Shown: positions 37,576 to 48,149 of the stretch, one piece after another | How the letters are laid out: every line of letters begins with the position of its first letter | How positions within the stretch are numbered: the first letter of the stretch is position 1 | Assembly (NCBI RefSeq): GCF_000972785.3 | Contig: NZ_CP011518.2 | Coordinates: 248,001 to 312,000 of the forward strand | Source of the DNA: Pandoraea oxalativorans | GTDB lineage: Bacteria; Pseudomonadota; Gammaproteobacteria; Burkholderiales; Burkholderiaceae | Direction: 5' to 3' | Length of the DNA stretch: 64,000 nucleotides | Made by a program: the position numbers and the translations under genes | The notes under the pieces: model-generated | Seen by the model: the letters and a program-made list of their open reading frames with translations, nothing else | Databases searched by the model: none | What the model was told of the DNA's origin: nothing

Positions 37576-39002
37576 GCGAGGTTGCCCGTAAATTTGAAAG
37601 TTGCCGATATCGTCGCCACTCGCAAGAGCGGCGACCCCAACCGCGTACACTGAAGCCTGTGCATCGCCCCATCATGCAATGGCGCGGTGCGCGCCGCAAC
37701 CCCCGCATGCCGTGGCGCCGGATTCGCCGCAGGCAGCGCTGTTTTCTCGCAGGCGCCTTCGCAGGGGGCCGTTCGGCGGATGCCGGATCCGCGAAGGGCA
37801 TGATCGCCGACCCAGGCCACAGGCCCGTCGGCGCGCGTGCAGGGGCAGGGTCAGCCGGGGGGGAGGGGACGCTACCGTTGAACGGGGTATGCCGCACGGC
37901 GCGGGCGGCATCCATGCATGACGGAAGCGCCGCGGACTTTGACGAAATCCCGTCTTGTCCGTCAAGCGGTCGCGACGGAGTTCGCCCGGTCAGGCTGTCG
38001 TGTTTTCAGAACGCCGAAACACCGATGCCCACGCTCACCTGGCGCAGCGGAGCGCCGCGCGGGACAGGGTGGGCTTGCCGGCCGCCGCCGCCCCCCCGGG
38101 CGACGATGGCCGCGCGCGGCGGTGCCGCACTGCGGACCCGCGCCGCTTCGCACCGATGTTCCCCCGGGGCGTTTATCGACCACGCGACTTCGCGCTCCCG
38201 TTTGTTCCCGGCGGCCGCCGGGCGCGGCCGCCGCCGGCGCGGCGTGACTCGCAAAAGCGGGCGTTCTCACCGGGCGCCGTGCCACCGCCCGTTCGCAGGC
38301 ATTGGCGTTCGCCACCCTTGCAGGGTGCCGGGGGCATGGGCAAAACCTCGCGCACCCGGGGTGGAGGGAAAATCCGTGAGCGCCTCCGGCGTCCGGGCGG
38401 GTACCGATATGGCGCTCGCGCGCGTGACGATCCGCGACGAACACCGGCGCAAAAACGCCGTTCGCCCGGGAAAGCGAATTCGTCGAGCGCCCCGCATCGG
38501 GACCGCGCGACGATGGACCGCGCGACGATGGGCCGGGCGCCTAATCGTTGTCGGCAACCGCATGGCGTGCACGCGGTAAGATGCGTAGGTCGCTTCACCC
38601 GCTCCGGCGCCCCGCGGTTTCAGTCGTGCGATGCCGTGTCCGGATTGACCGGGCCACCGCCGCACAAGCCCCGCTCACGCTCATCCGACACAGCCCGTCA
38701 CGTTCGCCGCAATACGCCGCCGAACCGATTGAACCCCTGAACCCCGACAGACCTTGGTCAGATCAAACCGACCGTTCTCCTCGTTAAATTCAAGCTTCGG
38801 TGCGCACCCCGTTTCACCGGGCAGCGACTTCATGGCGAGCGTCGCGGGCAAAGTCTGAGCGGCGAGAGGGCGAGGGCGTCAGTCCCCTCGCGTCCCGCCC
38901 CTGCCGTCGCAATGATCTTCCCTTATCTGACACGCGGCATGCTAGGATCACCCGAAGCATTACGACATGTAGTGAACTTTCCTTGCTCCTAGAGGTTGCC
39001 TC
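37576..39002. other. Long region without a recognised gene
   Basis: About 1.4 kb of GC-rich sequence has no ribosome-site-backed or family-matching frame. A short direct repeat (CGCGACGATGG, three times) occurs near 38505-38535. The last 100 bp probably contain the promoter of the next gene. Confidence 0.4.
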
Positions 39003-39263
39003 ATGACCTGCAAAGGTTGGATTTCGGTTGCTGAACACTTGCCAGAACTTTCGCCGACCACAGCACGGGTGACCGCACTGGTGATCGTCAACGACTCGAC
39101 GCTATTGGCGGACGGCGAACCCGGGTTTGTTGACATTGCGACCTACTGGCGTGACAAATCCGTTTGGACGATCACCTGCAGAAGCGTTGACAGGACTGTC
39201 TCGGACCGGCCCGTTCGGGTGACCCATTGGATGCTGTTACCCGATCCGCCAAACCCGGATTGA
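39003..39263 (+). CDS. DUF551-like protein
   Basis: This 86-aa protein has the DUF551 layout: an opening GWISVAEHLPE, a central hydrophobic strand region and a final VTHWMLLPDPP. DUF551 proteins are common in phages and prophages and their function is unknown. AGAGGTTGCCTC precedes the ATG. Confidence 0.78.
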   Translation: MTCKGWISVAEHLPELSPTTARVTALVIVNDSTLLADGEPGFVDIATYWRDKSVWTITCRSVDRTVSDRPVRVTHWMLLPDPPNPD

Positions 39264-39360
39264 GCGCCCCGCGTTGACGAGTGCAGCGCGTGACGCCCGG
39301 TGGCACGCCAATGCGCCCGTATGAGGTGACACCCACGACCTCATCCGGCGTGGCAAACCG

Positions 39361-39600
39361 AACCGCCCCGGATTTTGTGGAAGCCCCGACGCGTGAGAGA
39401 AGGGCGCCATGAACAAGAAGGTCACCCGGTTTTCCCCGGACGTCCGAGCGCGCGTCGCGAACCAGCGTCGAGGGGGACGGCAGTCGAATCGAGAGCGCCG
39501 ATGACAGGCGGCACACCGCGCACTGCACGAGGGGGTCAAGCGCGACCGGGTCGGCCACGGTCAGCGCGATGGCGTACGTGAAAACGAGGCACGGCCAAGG
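39361..39600 (+). pseudogene. IS3-family remnant (orfA start)
   Basis: It begins AACCGCCCCGG, then encodes MNKKVTRFSPDVRARVANQR, matching the start of the IS3 orfA at 61541-61867 ([15 protein letters not shown]). Homology then fades. It preserves the terminal repeat that the 59-62 kb copy has lost at that end. Confidence 0.7.
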
Positions 39601-40060
39601 CTTATGCACACGCACCGTGAAGCAAGTCACACGGGCGTAGGGGTTGCCGGCGACTGCCGATGTTTTGCCGCTGTTTTGCCGGCGTTCGGTGCGCTCGCGC
39701 CCCCCCCCGTGCCGCAACCGCTGTTTCGCGCGTGGCACCGAACGCCACGACCTTCTTGGCATGCCCGCGGAGGCAGCCGTCGCGGCACGTCGTCACGGCC
39801 AATGCGATCCGCTCGCGGGTTATCGGGTCCGCATTACCGGACTTGCCGGCGCGAGTCCGGCACCGGGCCCCGGTCCCGCCTCTTGGGGTGTTGCTGCAAA
39901 GGGGCCGACGGGGCCGTTCCATTCGTCGCACGCGGCAGCATCAAAGGTGTGATCGCCGGCCCCGCACACCGTACCGACATTTCCTTTCGCCGGCCGCCTT
40001 CGCAATGAGATGACCTATGCAACATCGATGGAAAAACCCTCTCGCCTTGCCCGGCCTCGA
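39601..40060. other. Region without a recognised gene
   Basis: It lies between the IS3 remnant and the MFS gene. I see no ribosome-site-backed frame or recognisable family. Confidence 0.4.
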
Positions 40061-41251
40061 TCAGGCGCGGCTCTTGTTGCCCGCGCGGGCCCACTGAAGC
40101 CACACCACGCCGATCAATCCAATGGCCAACGGCGGCAACATCAGACCGGTGACGGTCGTCCAGCCCATCGACGTCAGCAGGCTGCCGGACGCGAATGATC
40201 CGATCACCATCGCACCGAATACAACAAAGTCATTGATCGATTGGACACGCGGCGCTTCTTCCGCCGAGTGGCAGGTCAACACCATTGCCGACGCACCCAA
40301 GAAACCGAAATTCCAACCCAGGCCAAGGAGCACCAAGGCCAGCCAGAAATGACCGACGGACACGCCCGCCATACCGGCGAGTGCCGCACACGCGGTAAGG
40401 GCCAGGCCCACCATCACGACAGGATAGGCGCCGAATCGCGAGATCAGGCGCCCGGTGAAAAAGCTCGGCGCGTACATCGCCACGACATGGAGCTCGATGC
40501 CGACGTTGGCGCGCTGGCGGGGAATGCCGCACAACTCCATCGCCAGCGGTGCCGACGTCATCATGAAATTCATGAGCATGTAGGTCACGACACCACAGAG
40601 CATGGCCACGATCAAGCGAGCATCGCGCAGGAACACCGATACCGGGCGACCTTCCTGTCGCGCAGCGCTCTTGGGCGCGTAGTCGAACCGCCCACCTGCC
40701 AGCACCCCGGCTGACAGCACGGCGACTGCCGCCGCCGCCAGATAAGTCGCGGCATAGGCGTACGGCGGCCAGACATTCATCGTGCCGGTCACCAATTGCG
40801 GTCCCAGTACGCCGGCGAGCACACCGCCAGCGAGCACTGTCGAAAGCGCTTTCGGACGATCGGCAGGCGACACGCACTCGGCTGCGGCGAATCGAAAAGT
40901 CAGCACCACCGCGTTGTATGCGCCGCCAAAAATCATGGCGAACGTGAACAGCGAGAAAGAATGAATGACGAGCGCCAACGCCGCCAGCAAGCCCATGGCG
41001 ACACCGCAAGCGTTGCCGACGAAGAAGGCCGGCACGCGTCCGTAGCGTTTGATGATCGCGCCGACCGGCAGCGTCGACAGCGCCATGCCAAGTACGAAGA
41101 TCGAAATGGGGAGCGTTGCCAGCGATGGCTGCGGCGCCAGCAGGTTGCCGACAATAGCGGCCGTCGCGTACACGACAGTCGAGTTTGCGCCGGCCAATGC
41201 TTGCGCCAGAGACAGGCGCAAGACATGACGGTTGGAGCTCAGCCCTAGCAT
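40061..41251 (-). CDS. MFS transporter
   Basis: This 396-aa protein has 12 predicted membrane helices and the MFS loop motif between helices 2 and 3 (LPVGAIIKRYGRVPAF). It belongs with drug/proton antiporter-type major facilitators of the inner membrane; the substrate cannot be told. The start at 41251 is chosen for AAAGGAATTTT and because the first helix begins soon after. Codon use and intactness contrast with the degenerate flanks. Confidence 0.88.
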   Translation of the reverse strand: MLGLSSNRHVLRLSLAQALAGANSTVVYATAAIVGNLLAPQPSLATLPISIFVLGMALSTLPVGAIIKRYGRVPAFFVGNACGVAMGLLAALALVIHSFSLFTFAMIFGGAYNAVVLTFRFAAAECVSPADRPKALSTVLAGGVLAGVLGPQLVTGTMNVWPPYAYAATYLAAAAVAVLSAGVLAGGRFDYAPKSAARQEGRPVSVFLRDARLIVAMLCGVVTYMLMNFMMTSAPLAMELCGIPRQRANVGIELHVVAMYAPSFFTGRLISRFGAYPVVMVGLALTACAALAGMAGVSVGHFWLALVLLGLGWNFGFLGASAMVLTCHSAEEAPRVQSINDFVVFGAMVIGSFASGSLLTSMGWTTVTGLMLPPLAIGLIGVVWLQWARAGNKSRA

Positions 41252-42333
41252 CTTCAAAATTCCTTTTTCTTCGTCAGTCCGCGAAGCCAAAGCGGCGAGC
41301 GCCCAGGAAATACCCAATTCCCGTGTTTGAGCGCACGCGGGTTAGCGGCTGCTGTGCGCAACGCCTGTCGCGCTTTCTTGAGGACGGTCGGAATGCGTGT
41401 ATGCCACCGGACGGGGGAATGTCAGGCCGCGATTCTGTCAGAGAAGTGCCGGGCGGTGGAGGGCGCTGACGATAAATGATCAAGCCCTGCCTGAATGCGG
41501 TGTCGATGGGAGAACGGTTCGGTGTCCTTCGTGATCACTTGCGGGGCGTGCGCTCGCGTGGCGCAGCGGCCGCTGTACACCCGCTCGGTTTGTCACGCGC
41601 CCGAGAACGGTTCAAGGGGGCGCCGTCGCAACCCCTGCCTTGACGTCTCATCGACGCCGGCCTCCGGCATTGCCTGAGCCGCTTCGGGTAATCGTCGGAG
41701 CCCTATGGGGCGAATTCAACGGGTCGCGCGCGCGCCCCCCTGGTATTTAAAGATGTGTTGCAGGGCGTAAACTGCAAAACGGCGGTAAGCACTGACGGGA
41801 CGAGCCGCGACGCATTCGTCGCATGCCCCATCGCCGGGACACGAGCCCAAGCGTCGTTCTTGGCGGCGGATTGCACCCGGCATGACACACGAGAGGCCGC
41901 GCACGCCGTAGGCACCGCGCGAACCGCAGGCGCACCTCGCGCGGTCGGCTCGCGCCGGTTCCATTATGGTGGCGGCATGCCCCTATTCATGTCGAAACCT
42001 GTTTCGGGACGATACGTGTCGTTCGCTGAGCGAGCGCAGAGCGCGTTGCTCTCTGTCCGGGGGCTCGGGGTGCGCGAGATTATCCACGATGTGGGATTCA
42101 GCAAGAAGCGCTACCGGACAAGCAAGGGCATCGCGTTGCCCGACGTCGTCACCTACGCGCATTTGGGGGCCGACTTTTCGCGAGGCGAGGCTGTCGCGGC
42201 GGCGTACGAGTGCGTCGACCGGCATGGCGCAGATCCGAGCAACGCACCGCTATTCTGGAACCGGGGAATAGGGGTGTTCTGGATGGCCGCCGGGAATGTG
42301 GGCTGATGGGTAGACATGGCAAAACGACGATAA
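41252..42333. other. Mostly non-coding region with a possible IS30-like fragment
   Basis: No intact gene is seen. Near 42000-42085 the plus strand reads GRYVSFAERAQSALLSVRGL, then GVREI, like the N-terminal HTH of IS30-family transposases. The rest of that frame (to 42306) does not match. Confidence 0.4.
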
Positions 42334-42353
42334 TTGTAGTAACATTGCTACAA
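42334..42353 (+). promoter_or_regulatory. Inverted repeat, likely antitoxin operator
   Basis: TTGTAG-N8-CTACAA lies just upstream of the Phd-type antitoxin gene. Such palindromes are where the antitoxin or toxin-antitoxin complex usually represses its own operon. Confidence 0.6.
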
Positions 42354-42376
42354 ATTTTCAGTGTTAGGAGGGTATC

Positions 42377-42631
42377 GTGGGCACTCTGACCATGACCAGT
42401 CGAGAATTCAATCAGTCCGCAAGTGAAGCAAAGCGGGCATCACTTAGCGGCCCGGTATTTATTACCGATCGCGGGAAGCCATCGCATGTGCTCCTGAGCA
42501 TTGATGAATATCGGAAGCTTGCTGGGGGTATGACCTCGCTTGCTGATGCTATAGCCCAGCATGGCGGGGGGGGTGTTGACTTTGATGCACCCCGAGTTGG
42601 CGGTCTTTATCGTGAGGCAGATTTGTCTTAA
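42377..42631 (+). CDS. Phd/YefM-type antitoxin
   Basis: This 84-aa protein has the Phd/YefM N-terminal DNA-binding fold (MTSREFNQSASEAKRAS, then VFITDRGKPSHVLLSIDEY) and a disordered acidic C-terminus that should wrap the toxin. The start is GTG at 42377 with AGGAGGGTATC before it. Its stop overlaps the toxin ATG, so the two are co-translated. Confidence 0.9.
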   Translation: MGTLTMTSREFNQSASEAKRASLSGPVFITDRGKPSHVLLSIDEYRKLAGGMTSLADAIAQHGGGGVDFDAPRVGGLYREADLS

Positions 42632-43041
42632 TGTTTTTACTCGACACAAACGTTATCTCTGAGTTGCGCGTTCCCAAACGAGCGAATCTGAACGTGCTTG
42701 CATGGGCTTCGGCTCAGCCTGTGGGCGCACAGTTTATTTCTGCCATCACGGTCCTTGAACTGGAGCTGGGCGTCCGGCAAAAGGAACGCGGGGACAAGGC
42801 CCAGGGCGGCATCTTGCGAGCGTGGCTGGAAGGACAGGTTTTGCCACAATTCGCAGGGCGAGTATTGGCGTTTGACCAGGTGGTTGCAATACGCTGCGCA
42901 AGCCTACATGTTCCTGATCCCCGGGCCGAACGCGATGCCATTATTGCCGCTACAGCACTTGCACACGGCATGACGGTGGTATCGCGAAATACTGATGACT
43001 TCAAGGCAACAGGTGTGCCGCTTTTGAACCCTTGGCATTAA
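42631..43041 (+). CDS. vapC: VapC/FitB-type PIN-domain toxin
   Basis: PIN toxins are Mg-dependent RNases. This 136-aa protein has the acidic active-site pattern: LLDTNVISEL (Asp5), ITVLELELG (Glu), RDAIIAATALAHG (Asp) and SRNTDDF (Asp). The length is normal and all acids are present. It ends 28 bp before the IS3 element, which spared it. Confidence 0.92.
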   Translation: MFLLDTNVISELRVPKRANLNVLAWASAQPVGAQFISAITVLELELGVRQKERGDKAQGGILRAWLEGQVLPQFAGRVLAFDQVVAIRCASLHVPDPRAERDAIIAATALAHGMTVVSRNTDDFKATGVPLLNPWH

Positions 43042-43119
43042 AGGCTAATTGTTAGCGCCGATGTAAAACTGACCCACCGGGGATGCGGACAAAATCTTGG
43101 ACTACTTTGAAGGTAGTCC

Positions 43120-43517
43120 ATGTATTCATACCAAGAACGCGTTCGGGCGGTCGAGCTGTACCTGAAACTCGGGAAGCGCAGCAAAGCGACCATTCGCCAG
43201 TTGGGTTACCCGACGAAGAATTCTCTCAAGGCGTGGTGTAACGAATTCGAGAAGATTGGCGATCTGCAGAGGGGGTATGTTCGCGTAAAGCCGAAGTACT
43301 CAGAAGAACAGAAGAACGTAGCACTCGAGCATTACGTCAACCACGGGCGCTGCTTCGCCTTCACCCTCAGGACATTGGGCTATCCCTGTCGCCAGATACT
43401 AACGGAGTGGGTTCGCGAGCGCTATCCGGAAACCAGGAAATGCGTGGTTGGCAAGGCCGGTCGACCAACTGCTTCATTGGTGTCCAAGCAGGCTGCGGTG
43501 TACGAACTGTGCACACG
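43120..43517 (+). pseudogene. IS3-family transposase, N-terminal part
   Basis: It starts MYSYQERVRAVELYLKLGKR with the HTH region of an IS3-type transposase and continues to YELCTR at the insertion point. The rest of the gene resumes at 46351. Confidence 0.85.
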
Positions 43518-43533
43518 AGTTAAAGTCAAATCT

Positions 43534-44930
43534 GGTGTACGGGGCGTGAGCAAGATTAGGCGGCCAGGGGCTGCTGAGCCGGTGTGCTGTCGGTCACCGG
43601 CTCTCCATCCTTGAACGTCATCCCGTCAAGCATCGTCGCGATCTTTTCGGGGGCGCGGATGCGCCGCCACGAGTCTTCGGCCGACTCGATCAGCTTGAAT
43701 GCCAGGCCGAGGAACGTCGCGCGCGAGACGCAGTTGCGCGTGCGCTTGGTGCGGTGACGCACCGTCGCGAAGGTCGATTCAATCGGATTCGTCGTGCGCA
43801 GATGCTGCCAGTGTTCGGCCGGGAAATCGTAAAATGCCAGCAGCTCGTCGCGATCTTGCGTCAGCTTTTCGACCACCTTCGGATACTTTGCCGAGTGGGT
43901 ATCAACGAAGTGATCGAAGGCAACCAGCGCTTCGGCACGCGTGGCGGCCATCCAAATGTCCTGCATCGCCTTTTTGGCGCGGGCCTGCTGCGATTTCGGC
44001 AGCGCGTTGAGCACGTTGCCCATCTTGTGGAACCAGCAGCGCTGATGCTCGGTCTGCGGGAACACTTCTTCCATCGCTGCCCAGAATCCCATCGCACCAT
44101 CTCCGCAAGCCAGCAGCGGCCCTGACTGCAGACCGCGCTTTTTCAGATCGAGCAGCAGTTCGGCCCACGACGCCTTCGATTCCCGATACCCGTCACTGAT
44201 CGCCACACGCTCTTTCGTTCCGTCCGGTTTGACACCAATGATCACCAACAGGCACTGGCCGTCGGAATCGTCGCTGCGCACGCCGGTGTGAATGCCGTCA
44301 GCCCACCAGTACACCCAGCGCGCCAACGACAACTCACGCTGATTCCACTGAGCATGCTCATCGGCCCATTGCGCCTTCAGACGACTCACCACATTTGGCG
44401 ACAGGCCGCTGACCTGGCCGCCCAGCATGATGCCCATGGCTTCGCTCATGTCGCCCGTCGAGATGCCTCGCAGGTACAGCCACGGTAGTGCGGCCGACAC
44501 GCGTGCGGATTTGCGAACGTACGGCGGCACGACCGCCGAATTGAAGCGGATGCCCGAACCCGAGCGATCACGCACCTTCGGTACCCGAACCGGCACCGGA
44601 CCGATGGCCGTGACGACTTCGCGCTCTGGTAGGTAGCCGTTGCGCACCACGGCACGCCGACCGTCGATCGACCTCACGTTGCTGTACTGTTCAAGCATGC
44701 TCGCCAGTTCCGCTTCGACTGCCTGCTCGATGATCTGCCGCGCGCCTTGCTGGATCAGTTCATCGAGCGCGCTCTTCGTTTGTGCTTTACTGCCGTTCGT
44801 TTCTTTCGTAATCTTCTTCATGGTGGTCGGGGCCGGCTCGCGCCGGCTTTGCTCGGTGTGCCTTCGACAAGCAACATTCTCAGCTAAACCGCCACCGCCT
44901 TCTCATATTTCCCAAAGCACCCCGTACACC
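43534..44930 (-). mobile_element. IS256-family insertion sequence
   Basis: The inverted ends are GGTGTACGGGGCG (43534) and CACCCCGTACACC (ending 44930) around one transposase gene. I could not find a matching target duplication, so one flank may have been rearranged. Confidence 0.75.
43556..44821 (-). CDS. IS256-family (MULE) transposase
   Basis: This 421-aa transposase has the IS256 DDE set: WWADGIHTGVR, LLACGDGAMGFWAAM and TTNPIESTFATVRHRTKR. It is full length and has an intact frame. Confidence 0.96.
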   Translation of the reverse strand: MKKITKETNGSKAQTKSALDELIQQGARQIIEQAVEAELASMLEQYSNVRSIDGRRAVVRNGYLPEREVVTAIGPVPVRVPKVRDRSGSGIRFNSAVVPPYVRKSARVSAALPWLYLRGISTGDMSEAMGIMLGGQVSGLSPNVVSRLKAQWADEHAQWNQRELSLARWVYWWADGIHTGVRSDDSDGQCLLVIIGVKPDGTKERVAISDGYRESKASWAELLLDLKKRGLQSGPLLACGDGAMGFWAAMEEVFPQTEHQRCWFHKMGNVLNALPKSQQARAKKAMQDIWMAATRAEALVAFDHFVDTHSAKYPKVVEKLTQDRDELLAFYDFPAEHWQHLRTTNPIESTFATVRHRTKRTRNCVSRATFLGLAFKLIESAEDSWRRIRAPEKIATMLDGMTFKDGEPVTDSTPAQQPLAA

Positions 44931-45210
44931 ATGCATGGACGCCCCCGGCTTGCCAAGCTCTCATTTGTAACGGAGGGCAGGTAATGATTGCGGCCATGCA
45001 TCCGGACTTCGATGTCCCGGCGCGAGGCCGGCGGTCCCTGATGGAATTCGCTGGCCGGACTCTCATCAGATTCGCGTGCTGGTGCGCACGTTGGTGTACT
45101 CAGAGTTTCCCGGCCACGGTCTGACCTGTCTCGCCATCACGTCATGATCGCCTGAGCAATCGGAAGTAGGCTACCTGCTGGTAGTTACGGGTTGGGCATG
45201 CGGCGGACAG
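44931..45210. other. Spacer between IS256 and IS110-family genes
   Basis: No gene is supported. Part of it is probably the 3' non-coding end of the IS110-family element, where IS1111-group members are expected to carry their guide RNA. Confidence 0.35.
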
Positions 45211-46245
45211 TTAAACAGTCGCTGCAGGCGCGTGGTAATCAGGGTGAAACTCACGGCCGTGGACCAGTAGCGCCCAGACGATCCGCGCGTTCTTGTTCGC
45301 GAGTGCGACGGCGGCGACATTTGCGTTTCGCCGCTGCAGCAAGCCATGTAGCCAGCCGCTTTTGCATTCCTTGCGTTTGGCAACCTGCAGAAGGGAACGC
45401 GCACCGTGGATCAACAATGTTCGCAAATACACGTCACCTCGCTTGCTGATGCCCAGCAGCACGTTCTTGCCGCCGCTCGAGTTTTGCCGGGGTACCAGAC
45501 CGAGCCACGCCGCAAGTTGTCGGGCGCTACTGAAGCTCTTTGCGTCGCCGACAGACGCAACGAGCGCGCTCGCGGTAAGGGGCCCGATGCCCGGGACGCG
45601 CGCGAGCCGTCGACTCCTTTCGTCACTACGGTGCCAGGCCTGAATCTGCGCCTCGAGCTCCTTGACCTGTCGGTCAAGCTCCTTCAGTTGGTCCATGAGG
45701 CGCTGGATGAGCAATCGAAACGAGCCAGTCAGTTCGTTCTCCGCATCTTCGATCAGTTCAGGAACCTGACGCTCGAGATGCCCGATTCCCTTGGGAGCAA
45801 CGATCCCGAATTCGGCGAGCAGTCCACGGATCTGGTTGGCCTGCGCGGTGCGCGCCCGCACGAAACCCTGGCGTACGCGATGCAGCGACAACACCGATTG
45901 CTGCTCAACGGTCTTGACCGGCACGAAACGCATGTTCGGCCGTGCGACTGCCTCGCAAATCGCCTCGGCATCCGCCGCGTCATTCTTGTTTGTCTTGACG
46001 TACGGTTTGACGAACTGCGGTGCGATCAGTCGTACCGTATGCCCCATGGCCTGCAGCTTGCGAGCCCAGTAGTGCGCGCTGGCGCATGCCTCCATTCCGA
46101 TCACGCAGGTGGGGAGGTTGGCGAAGAACTCCGCAACATGATTCCGCTTGAGCACTTTCTTCAGCACCGTTCGGCCATGCTCATTTACACCATGGACGGC
46201 AAAAACGTTCTTCGCCAGATCGATGCCAACTGTCGTAATCTTCAT
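45211..46245 (-). CDS. IS110-family transposase (IS1111 type)
   Basis: This 344-aa DEDD recombinase opens TTVGIDLAKNVFAVHGV, has KNDAADAEAICEAV, and a C-terminal Tnp20 domain with VPGIGPLTASALVASVGDA and LGLVPRQNSSGGK. It is intact and lies inside the broken IS3 element. Confidence 0.95.
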   Translation of the reverse strand: MKITTVGIDLAKNVFAVHGVNEHGRTVLKKVLKRNHVAEFFANLPTCVIGMEACASAHYWARKLQAMGHTVRLIAPQFVKPYVKTNKNDAADAEAICEAVARPNMRFVPVKTVEQQSVLSLHRVRQGFVRARTAQANQIRGLLAEFGIVAPKGIGHLERQVPELIEDAENELTGSFRLLIQRLMDQLKELDRQVKELEAQIQAWHRSDERSRRLARVPGIGPLTASALVASVGDAKSFSSARQLAAWLGLVPRQNSSGGKNVLLGISKRGDVYLRTLLIHGARSLLQVAKRKECKSGWLHGLLQRRNANVAAVALANKNARIVWALLVHGREFHPDYHAPAATV

Positions 46246-46350
46246 GATGGGCGCTCCCCTCGGTCAGGTGGTTGCTTCGACACTTCCACTTTGGCACATT
46301 GATGCCGCTTCGGGTGGGGGCGTCCATCCCATTAGATTCGACAATAGCTC

Positions 46351-47502
46351 CTGTGCACACGGGAAGGAAGTGCAGAGGCGGTGGCCCGAAAGCTGGACGT
46401 CGACAGGGTGACGCTGTACAACTGGAAGAACCAGTTACTCGGCCGAGAGGCTCCTGCATCCATGAAACGCGACAAAGGCTCGCCCGCAGAGACAGATCGG
46501 GACGAACTGGAACGGCAGGTCGAAGCGCTCCAGCGCAAAATTCGCAATCTGCAGCTTGAACAGGACCTGTTGAAGAAGGCGAATGAACTCCTAAAAAAAG
46601 ACCTGGGCGTCGACCTGCAACTCCTGAGCAACCGGGAGAAGACGACGCTGGTTGACGCCCTGAGAGAGCAGTACGTTTTGGCTGAGCTGCTTGAGCAGCT
46701 GGACTTGGCGCGCAGCTCCTATTTCTACCATCGGTCGCCCATGCGGGTTGCCGACAAATATGCCGAAGTTCGTCGTACCGTTGCGGAAATCTTCGAGGAC
46801 AATCACCGATCCTACGGCTATCGTCGGGTGCAGGCAGCGCTCAGCAGACAACGCGTGTTTCTATCGGAGAAAGTCGTGCGTCGCCTCATGAAACAAGGCG
46901 GCCTCTACGCGGCGAGGCCCAAGCGGCGCCGATATCGTTCTTATGTCGGGGAAATTAGCCCTGCCCCAGATAACATCATCAATCGCGATTTCCACGCTAC
47001 CGCCCCCAACGAAAAGTGGCTGACGGATATCTCCGAGTTCCAGATCCCGGCCGGGAAGGTATATCTATCGCCGATGATCGACTGCTTCGATGGCATGGTA
47101 GTCAGTTGGTCGATTGGCACAAGCCCCGACGCCGAGCTCGTGAATACCATGTTAGATGCGGCTATCGAGACCGTGACCGAGGACGATGAGAAGCCGATCG
47201 TACATTCCGATCGGGGTGGCCACTACCGTTGGCCTGGCTGGCTATCGCGAGTTGCAAAGGCTAATCTGATCCGATCCATGTCGCGTAAAGCCTGCTCACC
47301 AGACAATGCGGCCTGTGAGGGATTCTTCGGAAGGCTGAAGACCGAAATGTTCTATCCAGGGGACTGGCGTTCGACGACCATCGTGCAATTCGTAGAGGCA
47401 CTGAACGCCTACATTCGCTGGTACAACGAAAAGCGGATCAAGGGCTCCCTTGGCTATCTCAGCCCCATCGAGTACCGTGAAAGCCTCGGGTTAACGACGT
47501 AA
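46351..47502 (+). pseudogene. IS3-family transposase, C-terminal part
   Basis: It resumes CTREGSAEAVARKLDVDRVT and continues to the end of the gene. The catalytic core includes KWLTDISEF, HSDRGGHY and ACEGFFGRLK. The part is undamaged, but the gene as a whole is split. Confidence 0.88.
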
Positions 47503-47637
47503 AACAGTCCAAGAAAATAGCCGCATCCCCGGTGGGTCAGATTTAAACCGGCGTTGACAGCTAATGGCGTCGGACCATTGACAGTTCACCAGCACACAGT
47601 GGTTGGTTGAGTGCGGCGGACGCAAAAGTGATTTGAC

Positions 47638-47662
47638 AGGGGCTTCGGCCCCTTTCTTTTTT
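47638..47662 (+). terminator. Intrinsic terminator
   Basis: The stem AGGGGC-TTCG-GCCCCT is followed by TTCTTTTTT. Confidence 0.85.
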
Positions 47663-47850
47663 GGGCTGTAGATTTCGCTCGTTCCCAATCGGTTGACCCA
47701 TTGCAAAATTCGGAAGTTAAAAACATACACCTAAGGGCGGAGCACTCGGAATCGGTCCGGCAATACGCTTGGGTTTCGGCCCATATTCGCGGTATCGCGT
47801 ACCCGCTACAGTCGGTGGATGTACCAACGTGATCCACTTGAATGGGAGCA

Positions 47851-48105
47851 CATGTCAGACACGGAGAAGTCGGCAGCCGCTCGGGAAATTCGCAACTTAT
47901 ATTGGATCATCCGCAACACACGTCGCGGCACTCAGGACGCAAGGCGCCGCCGTGTGTATTACCGGATTGCGGACGAAAAAAACGCCTGCAGCCAGCAGGC
48001 GTCAGGAAGGAGCAGATCTTGGCGTTGTTACGCTGTTGCCGGGTGGGGAATTGCCTCGGGCACGGGTGTTTTGACTGTCCGCAGTCGATGCAAAATCATA
48101 AGTAG
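47851..48105 (+). pseudogene. Small unknown gene with a frameshift
   Basis: The frame MSDTEKSAAAREIRNLYWII continues to YYRIADEK at an A7 run (47976-47982). The next frame continues KKRLQPAGVRKEQILALLR. The joined reading looks like one small basic protein, but I recognise no family. The upstream ribosome site (GGGAG) is moderate. Confidence 0.35.
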
Positions 48106-48149
48106 GATTTTACATAATCTATGTTATGCGAATATTGCATGTAAGTCCA

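Larger units (their letters stand above)
43069..47540 (+). mobile_element. IS3-family element broken by IS256 and IS110-family insertions
   Basis: The 20-bp terminal repeats are CTGACCCACCGGGGATGCGG (43069-43088) and its complement (47521-47540). The transposase frame is split after codon CTR; the intervening 2833 bp (43518-46350) are flanked by an 11-bp direct repeat CTGTGCACACG (43507-43517 and 46351-46361). That insert carries an IS256 and an IS110-family element. Removing it restores one continuous frame. Confidence 0.88.
47541..48149. other. AT-richer region between IS elements
   Basis: It holds an intrinsic terminator and a small frameshifted frame (separate entries). Otherwise nothing is recognised. 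Confidence 0.4.
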
